Source: Lepidonotus clava (lineage: Eukaryota; Annelida; Polychaeta; Phyllodocida; Polynoidae). Taken from it: a DNA stretch of 64,000 bases. Of the stretch, positions 10,619 through 21,400 are shown piece after piece (position 1 is the stretch's first letter; each line of letters opens with the position of its first letter). Made by a program: the position numbers and the translations under genes. The stretch spans positions 20,829,659 to 20,893,658 of the forward strand of contig OW387140.1 of assembly GCA_936440205.1 (NCBI GenBank). Direction: 5' to 3'. The notes beneath the pieces were generated by a model. That model had not been told where the DNA came from, made no database searches, and worked only from the letters and a program-made list of their open reading frames with translations.

Positions 10619-11368
10619 CTATATTTCACAATTTTTTATGAAAAGTTGACAAATTACAATAAACAAATGAATATTTCACTAAATATCATTGCACCTCAAG
10701 GAGATCTTTCATGGGAACCCTAGTTTAATACCTCTATCTTCAATATTTTAACATTTACAGCGTAAAATGTGCTGTTTTTTGGCATTTTTGATGAAGGGAA
10801 ATGATTTTCATAATACAATTCTTTTAATAACTTTAATTTTTCTATGTCTTTGTAATTTTCTCTTTAATGTTTAAAAAAAAAACAATATTTGGCATAAGAA
10901 TAATCCATAAATATATTTTTATTTCTGCAATTTCTAATGATTTTTGCCTGATTATTCATTGTGAAGAAAATGCATCACCGTACATATACAGGAATGGCAT
11001 GTGGTATTCATAACTAACAAATATGTAAAATGCATTATAATATGCATCAAATAATTCACATTTACCTTGGGTTTCTTAGTAGCAATGATTATACATAGGA
11101 ATCTGGGTAATAAGTACAGGAGAACTCTAACTGTGAGATGGGATATGGTTGGGGTAGTAAATGCGTCACCGTACATATACAGCTTTCAAAGCATGTAAAA
11201 TTGTCGGTTTTAAATATTAGTGGAATATATTAATGATAATGATTAATTCAATAAATATTTACATGGTTCTACCAGAAAACATAAATATGAACAATTGGCA
11301 TTATGATAAACATCTGCCAAAGGTCAGAAATCACCGTACATATACACCGGATAAATGCGTCACCGTAC
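10619..11368. other. Left subterminal region of the nested transposon
   Basis: AT-rich and without a gene. It carries copies of the 19-bp word GCGTCACCGTACATATACA or near matches at about 10,974, 11,163, 11,331 and 11,356, spaced irregularly. Such subterminal words are often transposase binding sites in other superfamilies; here that is inference. Confidence 0.6.
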
Positions 11369-11497
11369 ATATATAAGAATCGGGCGGGAAAAAGGCGGCC
11401 GCTCGTGGCGCCATCTGAAGTTAAACAAACGGAGACGGCCGGAAGTGCTAGAGGGCGTCCCGAACGTCAGTGCGGCCGAATCTAAGCAACAGTAAGT
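11369..11497 (+). promoter_or_regulatory. Candidate promoter and noncoding leader exon of the nested transposon
   Basis: A sudden GC-rich stretch in AT-rich DNA. In order: the repeated word CACCGTACATATATAAG, whose end forms a TATA-like TATATAAG (about 11,369-11,376); GGGCGGGAAAA (about 11,382-11,392), a good E2F-type word; GGCGCCATCT, YY1-like; CCGGAAGT, ETS-like; and a splice donor GTAAGT at 11,492. The first coding exons of both genes have a 3' splice site just before their ATG, so a shared noncoding leader ending at 11,491 is an attractive reading. No transcript evidence is available. Confidence 0.45.
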
Positions 11498-11939
11498 AGA
11501 TTCTCATGATTTTTTTGATAATTCTAAATAATACAGACCCAAATTGCGTAAATAAGCATTGGGAATCACATAGTATAAGTGCCAGGTACCCTGTAATAGT
11601 GATTTTTAAGAGGAAATTTCGTAACTGTTTGTATATGCTGTGATTTTCATCATACCTAACCGGTTTGTTTATGTTTGTCTGTTTGGTTGATGCCGTGGTG
11701 GACATCCAAAGTTGAGGTAATTCAGTATATGTACGATGATGCGTATATATGTACGGTGACGCACTTACATTATCGCATGAAATATGGTAGCAGTAATGCC
11801 TGAGTAGGCCTGCTTTATTTCTAAAAATGTGCTCAATGCGATACATTGTCTTTTGTCACTTATTGTATAGGCAGTTTAGCATATACATTGCATATGTAGG
11901 CATTTATTCCTATGTTTTGGTGTGGTGTGTGTGCAGAGT

Positions 11940-14098
11940 ATGGTAGGTCAGGAATGAAAAACACTTAGGCCTAAATCTGAATTATTTCCCCACCTAGGTC
12001 ACCTTACTATTAAGTCTGTGGCTGTACTGATTTTGCTTATTGGGCCAAGGTAGAGGCACCCAGGTTGAACCTCGCCATCCAGGAGTGTGGTAAGATGACA
12101 ATGAAAAACACTTAGGCCTGAATCTGAATTAATCCTCCACCTCGGACCTCTTTTAAATAAGTCCGTGGCCGTACGTATATCACTTTTTGGGTCGAGTAAG
12201 AGGCACCCAGGTCGAACCTCACCATCCAGGAGTTTTGTAATATGACAATGAAATCCACTTAGGCCTGAATCTGAATTATTTCCCAACCTAGGACACCTTA
12301 CTATTAAGTCTGTGGCTGTACTGATTTTGCTTATTAGGCCGAGGTAGAGGCACCCAGGTTGAACCTCGCCATCCAGGAGAGTGATAAGATGACAATGAAA
12401 AACACTTAGGCCTGAATCTGAATTATTTTCCCACCTAGGTCACCTTACTATTAAGTCTGTGGCTGTACTGATTTTGCTTATTGGGCCAAGGTAGAGGCAC
12501 CCAGGTTGAACCTCGCCATCCAGGAGTGTGGTAAGATGACAATGAAAAACACTTAGGCCTGAATCTGAATTAATCCTCCACCTCGGACCTCTTTTAAATA
12601 AGTCCGTGACCGTACGTATATCACTTTTTGGGTCGAGTAAGAGGCACCCTGGTCGAACCTCACCATCCAGGAGTTTTGTAATATGACAATGAAATCCACT
12701 TAGGCCTGAATCTGAATTATTTCCCAACCTAGGACACCTTACTATTAAGTCTGTGGCTGTACTGATTTTGCTTATTAGGCCGAGGTAGAGGCACCCAGGT
12801 TGAACCTCGCCATCCAGGAGAGTGATAAGATGACAATGAAAAACACTTAGGCCTGAATCTGAATTATTTTCCCACCTAGGTCACCTTACTATTAGTCTGT
12901 GGCTGTACTGATTTTGCTTATTGGGCCGAGGTAGAGGCACCCAGGTTGAACCTCGCCATCCAGGAGTGTGGTAAGATGACAATGAAAAACACTTATGCCT
13001 GAATCTGAATTAATCCTCCACCTCGGACCTCTTTTAAATAAGTCCGTGGCCGTACGTATATCACTTTTTGGGTCGAGTAAGAGGCACCCAGGTCGAACCT
13101 CACCATCCAGGAGTTTTGTAATATGACAATGAAATCCACTTAGGCCTGAATCTGAATTATTTCCCAACCTAGGACACCTTACTATTAAGTCTGTGGCTTT
13201 ACTGATTTTGCTTATTAGGCCGAGGTAGAGGCACCCAGGTTGAACCTCGCCATCCAGGAGAGTTATAAGATGACAATGAAAAACACTTAGGCCTGAATCT
13301 GAATTATTTTCCCACCTAGGTCACCTTACTATTAAGTCTGTGGCTGTACTGATTTTGCTTATTGGGCCAAGGTAGAGGCACCCAGGTTGAACCTCGCCAT
13401 CCAGGAGTGTGGTAAGATGACAATGAAAAACACTTAGGCCTGAATCTGAATTAATCCTTCACCTCGGACCTCTTTTAAATAAGTCCGTGACCGTACGTAT
13501 ATCACTTTTTGGGTCGAGTAAGAGGCACCCTGGTCGAACCTCACCATCCAGGAGTTTTGTAATATGACAATGAAATCCACTTAGGCCTGAATCTGAATTA
13601 TTTCCCAACCTAGGACACCTTACTATTAAGTCTGTGGCTGTACTGATTTTGCTTATTAGGCCGAGGTAGAGGCACCCAGGTTGAACCTCGCCATCCAGGA
13701 GAGTGGTAAGATGACAATGAAAAACACTTAGGCCTGAATCTGAATTAATCCTCCACCTCGGACCTCTTTTAAATAAGTCCGTGGCCGTACGTATATCACT
13801 TTTTGGGTCAAGTAAGAGGCACCCAGGTCGAACCTCACCATCCAGGAGAGTGATAAGATGACAATGAAAAACACTTAGGCCTGAATCTGAATTAATCCTC
13901 CACCTCGGACCTCTTATAAATAAGTCCGTGACCGTATGTATATCACTTTTTGGGTCAAGTAAGAGGCACCCAGGTCGAACCTCACCATCCAGGAGCGTGG
14001 TAAGATGACAATGAAAAACACTTGGGCCTGAATCTGAATTAATCCTCCACCTCGGACCTCTTTTAAGTAAGTCCGTGGCCGTACGCATATCACTTTTT
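11940..14098 (+). repeat. 147-bp satellite with a 441-bp higher-order unit
   Basis: The phrase CACTTAGGCCT recurs at 11,962, 12,109, 12,256 and 12,403, exactly 147 bp apart, and about 14-15 units follow. Units are of two kinds. One has GTCTGTGGCTGTACTGATTT; the other has GTCCGTGGCCGTACGTATAT. They alternate in a repeating triplet, giving a 441-bp higher-order period over most of the array; the pattern is less regular after about 13,700. Since 147 is a multiple of three, long spurious reading frames arise on the minus strand. The array lies in the presumed leader intron upstream of gene 1. Confidence 0.9.
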
Positions 14099-14403
14099 GT
14101 GGCCAACCACCCATTGCTTGATACTGTCTAATGTTGCTCATGTCCGTAACATAGTTCAGCAAGGAAGCAAGAAAAAGATCTGAAATTATAACAATCATGC
14201 AGAGTGAGTATCATTCATACATCTCCATTTCTTGATGTTGAGTTCTCAGTAAAATGTACTGATTTTTGTTGTGTTGCCATTGACTTCCCAATACCTTAGC
14301 TTGTTATCAGTGTTGTGTTCTATTTACTGAACTGCATTAGTAAAACATTGTTGTGTCAAAGAATTGGTGTTTCTTACCAGTGACTTTTTCTTTGACAGCA
14401 GAC

Positions 14404-17400
14404 ATGACGAACTACCATGCGATGACCCCCCAGGAGTGGGCTGACTTTAACAGGGCCTACCGGGCGGAATATTTCGCCACAGACGACCACCGGGAAGCCA
14501 ACCGGCAACGGTCAGAGGTAAGTGCACTACAATTCTAACAGTACAGTAAACCTGCATAAATGTGTAACTGAATGATATAACGTTTAATTTTCTATTGATA
14601 AGCTTGTGACTGTAGTCTTTTATTTTTTATATTGACCACATGTCCATACATGTTTACTAACTGCATGTGACATTTTATCTCCAGCGCATCCGAGATGAGG
14701 AGCGGCAGGGGCTGCGTGCAGAGCCCGAACACCACAACGAGGCGTGGCACGCAGCACGTCGTGGCCAGCGTGCTTTAAATGCACGTGAGAGGCGCCGGAA
14801 AGCTGGTGAGATGCATAAAATGACTTTCTGGTATTTAGAGCAAACAAACATGTTCATTATTCTATGTGTGGATGTATGTATCTAATTATGGCATGAATAA
14901 ATGTATTTTAATGTGTATCATAACTGTAACTGAAAGGCTATTACATTCTAAAAAAGTCCGTAGCCATACATATTTCATTTTTTTGGTCGAGTAAGAGGTA
15001 TGCAGGCAGAAACTTGTGCCACCATCCAGGAGTAGTGCAAGTTAATGAAAAACACTCAGGCCGAAATCTTAAATAATTCTCAATTGTAAAAACACCTTAC
15101 TATTAACTCTTTGGCTGTACTGATTTTGCTTATTGGGCCGAGGTAGAGGCACCCAGGTTGAACCTCGCCATCCAGGAGTGTGGTAAGATGACAATGAAAA
15201 ACACTAAGACTTGAATCTCAATTAATCCTCCACCTCGGACCTCTTTTAAATAAATTCGTGGCCGTACGTATATCACTTTTTGGGTCGAGTCAGGTTGAAC
15301 ATCACCCTCTAAGAGTAGTTTAAGATGACATGTATTGATTTTCCTTCCAGCCATAGCAGCGGGCTTTCCGCACGGCAGGCCCTTAGGGAGGCCGCCACGA
15401 GGAGGACACCGTGGCCGTGGCCGGGGGCCCCATAGCCTGTGGCGGGGCCTTGGAGTACTCTTCGAGGAGGAGGTGCTGGTGCAACCTCGGGGAGGGCCAG
15501 GCGGAGGGCGTGGCCGTGGCCGCGGATGTCTCCAAGGCCGCGGACGTGGCCGAGGCCAAAGAAGAGGCCGCGGACATGGCCAGGGGCATAGCCCTGTGAG
15601 GTATGAATCAATTACAATCAAAAACGATATTGCATTGTGAGCCTCACATTGCCATATTTCAGAAATCGAAAACCTGATGTTCATAACAACTACACGTTCA
15701 TTCATTTACACTAGTAAATTTATACTTAGGGCCTAAATCTGAATTATTTCTCCACCTCAGACCTCTTTTAGATAAGTCTGTGGCCGTACGTATATGACTT
15801 TTTGGGTCGAGTTAGAGGCCTACTCCTTGTTACTTAATAAAATGGTATTTACTCTATACAGATCAATTATGTGCTACACATATTTCACTCCTCAGAGTGT
15901 GATACCATCAATCATATTGCAGAGCCTCCAGTGACGAAAACGACGGTGGTGGTCGTCGCCAAGGCGGAGGCCGTGGCCGTGGCCGTGGCCGTGGCCGTGG
16001 ACGTGGCCGTGGCCGTGGGCTTCAAAGGTATGAATTAATGACAATCAAAAACAATATTGCATTGCGAGCCTTACATTGTCATATTTCAGAGATCAAAAAC
16101 CTGATGTTCATAACAACTACATTTTAATTCATTTACACTAGTAGATTTATACTTTGGCCTAAATCTGAATTATTTGTCCACCTCAGACCTCTTTTAGATA
16201 AGTCCGTGACCGTACGTATATCACCTTTCGGGTCAAGTAAGAGGCATGCAAGTCGAACCTCGCCTTCTAATAGTAGTGAAAGATGAAATGTACAAACTTG
16301 TTTCTTGCTGTGCCTTTTGTAATTCATTTACACTAGTAGATTTTTACTTTGGCCTAAATCTGAATTATTTGTCCACCTCAGACCTCTTTTAGATAAGTCC
16401 GTGACCGTACGTATATCACCTTTCCGGTCAAGTAAGAGGCATGCAAGTTGAACCTCACCTTCTAATAGTAGTGAAAGATGACATGTACAAACTTGTTTCT
16501 TGCTGTGCCTTTTGTAATTCATTTACACTAGTAGATTTTTACTTTGGCCTAAATCTGAATTATTTGTCCACCTCAGACCTCTTTTAGATAAGTCCGTGAC
16601 CGTACGTATATCACCTTTTGGGTCAAGTAAGAGGCATGCAAGTCGAACCTCGCCTTGTAATAGTAGTGAAAGATGACATGTACAAACAATTAGGCCTGAA
16701 TTTTAATTATTTCTCTACCTGGGTCTGTGGCTGTACTGATTTTGCTTATTGTGTCGAGGTAGAGATCAGACACCTAATCCGTGGCCATATGTATATCACT
16801 TTTGTATAAACACCATGAATTATATTACAGAGACCCTGACACATCTTCACCGTCGATGTCAGAGAGGAGGACGCCCTCACCGCCCTCACCTGCCTCACCG
16901 CCCTCACCTGCCTCACCGCCCTCACCTGTCTCACCGCCCTCACCTGCCTCACTGCCCTCACCTGCCTCACCGCCCTCACCTGCCTCACCGCCCTCACCTG
17001 CCTCACCGCCCTCACCGCCCTCAGCACCATCACCACAGTCAGCACCATCACCACAGTCAGCACAGTCACCACCCTCACCACCCTCACCGCAGTCACCGCA
17101 GTCACCAGCCGCACCGCAGTCACCAGCCGCACCGCAGTCACCAGCCGCACCGCAGTCACCAGCCGCACCGCCTTCACGGCCCTTGCCTCAACCAGTGGCA
17201 GGCTCCTCATCCAAAATGTCAGACTGGGAGGTCCGGCAGCTCATGTTGGAGGAGCAGCAATCAACATCTGACGCCACCTCAGCAGATGCCACACCAACAG
17301 CACATCTGACAGTGTGGCAGTCACCCAGGGTCCTGGCGCAGTTTGTGCCTCCCCAGGGGCAGCAAGTGGTGTGGGCTCCAGTCTCCGATTTCCCGGAGAT

Positions 17401-17437
17401 TGTGAGGGCAGTGGGGGTGCCACACTCTGTCCCTTGA
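14404..17437 (+). CDS. Transposon gene 1: RGG-rich, Pro/Ser-rich protein, five exons, about 398 aa
   Basis: Coding exons: 14,404-14,517; 14,695-14,815; 15,351-15,600; 15,923-16,027; 16,831-17,437. All have GT..AG borders and compatible phases (0, 1, 2, 2). Residues 1-38 hold MTPQEWADFNRAYRAEY; residues 39-78 are Arg/Glu-rich and helical; residues 80-195 are Gly/Arg-rich with long GRGRG runs, like RGG boxes that bind RNA; then about 100 residues of PSP/SPAS repeats; then a less repetitive C-terminus ending VGVPHSVP. No catalytic motif is seen. It is probably an accessory, largely disordered protein. Introns contain copies of the element's own repeats. The first exon pair resembles that of gene 2. 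Confidence 0.65.
14940..16800 (+). repeat. Satellite-derived repeats inside introns of gene 1
   Basis: Copies of the 147-bp upstream satellite unit occur in introns 2 (about 14,950-15,310), 3 (about 15,720-15,830) and 4. In intron 4 the unit has grown to 195 bp and is tandem at 16,133-16,327, 16,328-16,522 and on to about 16,720. Each copy keeps GTCCGTGRCCGTACGTATAT. Confidence 0.8.
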
Positions 17438-18420
17438 GGTTGCGGTACCCCTGCCATCCTCAAGTCCCCGGGGTCGGTGTCTGGATCACACTCCACTAGG
17501 TGCTGCCTGATGAGGAGGTGACAATCTGTGACAGGGTCCTGGGCAACAGCCACAGCTAGTCTTTTTGTTTCTTGCTGTGCCTTTTGTAAATAAGTTATTT
17601 GTGTTACGTTTTTATCTATTATTATCTTAAGTAATTTATTTTTATTAGTGTGACATCTGCTGAGGGGAGCAATGCTGCTGCTCCTCCAACATGTAGTAGC
17701 CTGTAGTGTTGTAACTCCTGGAAGCGTCCTACTCTACGAAAAATGTGATATATGTATGGCCACGGACTTATTTAAAAGTGTACAAGGTGGAGGATTGATT
17801 CAGATTTAGTCTTAAGTGTTTTTCATTGTCATCTTACTGCACTCCTAGATGGCCAGGTTCATCCTAGGTGCCTCTATAAATGACAAAGATGCATTTTTTC
17901 CCTACGAATTTCATTTCATTATTATCTGCAGTGTTGCAACAACAGTAATTGCAGCTACAGCATAATTTCCATTTCTCGTACTGTATTAGAACATATAACA
18001 GGACAACCATTGTTTTAAAGTTCATATTTATACAAGCATGTCTGTAAACATTTACCTGACACCAAGGTAGAGAAGCAAAAGATTTTGGTTTTCGTATGCA
18101 TGACCAAATGCATTTAAGTTATATGGTCAATACAAAACCCTTCATTTCTTTGAACATGAATAGGTACTGCCGGTACAGACTGTTGTGTTCTTGATATATT
18201 AACCTCAAGTGTTCTATTTTCTTATCAGATCATACTTTTACAAAGAACTTATATAATAAAGATTATTTACTTTGAACAATGTTTATGATTGTTTTAGTTC
18301 TCATTTATCTGAGTGCACACACCGCTACACCATAAAATCCAGTGACATTAGCAATAGCAATTATTTTATAGTCCACCAAGACATTTCACAGCATTAACTC
18401 TTTGAATATTGCAGTCCATC
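17438..18420. other. Spacer between the two transposon genes with inverted copies of nearby sequence
   Basis: No gene seen. 17,652-17,693 is an inverted, slightly diverged copy of 17,242-17,289 in the last exon of gene 1, and 17,735-17,876 is an inverted copy of the 147-bp satellite unit. The rest is AT-rich. A 3' splice site (TTGAATATTGCAG) ends six bases before the ATG of gene 2. Confidence 0.65.
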
Positions 18421-21400
18421 ATGCACCGCAGAGGGATGTCCCGCACAGAGTGGAATGCTTACAACAGAGTAGTGCAGGCTAGGTACCGCTCCAAAGATTC
18501 GGTAAAGGAGAAGGCCAAGGTCCGAGCTAAGGTACATACAAGACCACGATAATGCTTCCAAATTATCTTAGACCGCTATTCAGAACATTTTTGCTTTCAA
18601 CATATCCAAGTGTAATTAAATGTTAAACACAGTCTTAATGGGCAAGGGAATGTTTTTGTAGGAACACCGAGACATGCGGAACATCCATCCAGTGCGTGTG
18701 AGTAAAGCAAAAAGGGATGACAAAAAAGAGAGGAATCGGCTATCAGCACGAAGAACGAGGGAGAAAAGGGGTGTGTAACTGTCGTTACAGTAGCTGTTAA
18801 CAGATGTTTCCATTAGAGTACTTTTTAAATGCATGGCCATACATATTCCATGGTCGAGATTGCAATTTTCTTTTCCTATTTAAATCCGTTGCAGTACATA
18901 TATCACAAAGAACCTATCAACAGAGATTGCCATTCAAGTTTTTTTAAATGCATGGTCGTACATACTCCGCGTGCGAGATTGCAATTAAAATCTTTTTTAA
19001 AAATCCGTTGCAGTACATATATCACATAGAACCTATCAACAGAGATTGCCAATCAAGTTTTTTTTAAATGCATGGTCGTACATATTCCACGTGCGAGATT
19101 AAAATTCAAATCTTTTTTAAAAATCCGTTGCAGTACATATATCACATAGAACCTATCAACAGAGATTGCCATTCAAGTTTTTTTAAATGCATGGTCGTAC
19201 ATACTCCACGTGCGAGATTGCAATTAAAATCTTTTTTAAAAATCCGTTGCAGTACATATACAACATAGAACCTATCAACAGAGATTGCCATTCAAGTTTT
19301 TTTAAATGCATGGTCGTACATACTCCACGTGCGAGATTAAAATTCAAATCTTTTTTAAAAATCCGTTGCAGTACATATATCACATAGAACCTATCAACAG
19401 AGATTGCCATTCAAGTTTTTTTAAATGCATGGTCGTACATACTCCACATATGAAATACCAAGAGATATTGCCATTACAGATTTTTTTAAATGCATAGCCA
19501 CTTATTGTACCATTGTAGTTGCCAAGGGACTTGCCACCAACGGAAAACCGTACAAGTGTCCCACCAAAAAACCCAGGCCTGACGTACCCAGGCCTGAAGT
19601 CACATCTTCTGATGGAGCACGGAAGTCGGGCCGGCTGGCAGGTGTTCCAGCAACAGATGAGCAGGTGGGACGCAGGGTCCGTCGTTCTGGTGTACCACCA
19701 GAAAAGCTTCAACCAACGAAAATGTATGTACACATACAAGTTATGTCTGTATACATATATGTCTAATATGCCAGAGACGTCACATATATTTGTATCACAA
19801 ATTTCATACAGATTCCAAGGAATAACAAAACCACCTTGATTTTACATTAATCTTTATTGTTGTTCCAGAATGGTAATTTCCAAGCCCTTCAGCCGGCAAC
19901 CAAAGGCAAGGGCCCTGAAGAGTCAGCTGCAAAGCAAAACGCAACTGATCCAGAAGTTGAGGAAAGAGCTTCGTGAGCTTGAGGGTAAACCAGAAGGGGT
20001 AGAGGAGGGCAGACCAGATGAGGTAGAGGTCCCTCCTCAGGTTGCTGCTCTACCAGAAGGTGCTGAGGCATCCCAGGTAAAATTCTTCCACTGAAGCAAG
20101 CATAGTGGTAACAGTATGATGAAATGTAGTTTATGAACATACACTTTAAGTACACAACTGTGCATGTTTCACCTCTGGTGTATATACGCTTTAAATACGT
20201 AGCCGTACATATTTCACTTCTGATGCATATATGCTTTAAATACGTAGCCCTACATATTTCACTTCTGGTGCATATACGCTTTAAATACGTAGCCATACAT
20301 ATTTCACTTCTGATGCATATACGCTTTAAATATGTAGCCATACATATTTCACTTCTGATGCATATACGCTTTAAATATGTAGGGCAAACCAGATGAGGTA
20401 GAGGTGCCTGCTGAGGTTGCTGCTCTACCAGAAGGTGCTGAGGCGTCCCAGGTAAAGTTCTTCCACAAAGCAAGAATAGTGGTAGCAGTATGATAAAATG
20501 TAGTTTATGAACATATGCTTTAAGTACATGGCCGTACACATTTCACTTCTAATGCACTGCAAATACGCTTTAAATACATAGCTGTACATTTTTCTCTTCT
20601 AATGCAGAGGCACTTTAAATACATAGCCGTACACATTTAACTTCTAATGCATATATGCTTGAAAATATGTAGCTGTACATATTTCACTTCTGGTGTATAT
20701 ACGCTTTAAATACGTAGCCGTACATATTTCACTTCTGAGGCATATATGCTTTAAATACGTAGCCCTACATATTTCACTTCTGGTGTATATACGCTTTAAA
20801 TACGTAGCCGTACATATTTCACTTCTGAGGCATATACACTATATGCGGCCATATATGTTTTATGTGTAATGCATGTACCCTTGAAATACATAGCTGTACA
20901 TGTTTCACTCATGTCTATATCGCTTACCATAACTCAATTTCATTGATCAGGTAGAGGCAGTACGCCTCCTCCAGGAGGATCTTGGGGTACCAGTCACCAA
21001 AAGGCGTGTACAGAACCTGTTGCCATACACACAAACTGTTCACAATGTACGGAGTGCACCCATTGCCCTGCGGCGGCAAATTTTCAGCAGGAAGGAGCTG
21101 AGGGGCACCGCACAGGCCCTTGCAAAGAAGGTTGGGGTGAGCCGGAAGCACCTAAGGAAGAACAAAAGACCAACTTTCAAAAGGCGACAAATGCTTACTG
21201 CTGCCAAAGCCACAATGATCAGTGAGTTTCTGAAACGCCCTGACAACTCAGCTGAGTTGCCATCAAAACGTGCAACAAAGAAAGGTGTTCAGTTATATGC
21301 CATGCTGGACACACTACGTGGAATGCATGATCGTTTCATGAAGGAGATGCCCAGGGAGAACATAGCATTCTCTACTTTCTGCAGATATCGTCCCAGTGAG

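Noticed and set aside
11940-14098. CRISPR-like array
   Set aside because: Units are contiguous with no variable spacers, and the DNA is eukaryotic.
11999-14106. Minus-strand open frames of 91-215 codons with NSDSGLSVFHCH-type repeats
   Set aside because: They are by-products of a 147-bp satellite whose length is a multiple of three; they follow the repeat borders and have no independent start or splice signal.
15130-15705. Pro/Arg-rich frames on the minus strand
   Set aside because: Reverse reading of the RGG-coding exon; the plus-strand exon has matching splice sites and phases.
16746-17210. Minus-strand Val/Arg-rich frame of 154 codons
   Set aside because: It is the reverse reading of the Pro/Ser repeat exon of transposon gene 1.
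18829-19497. Plus-strand 63-66 codon frames repeated every 119 bp
   Set aside because: Produced by the 119-bp tandem repeat inside an intron.
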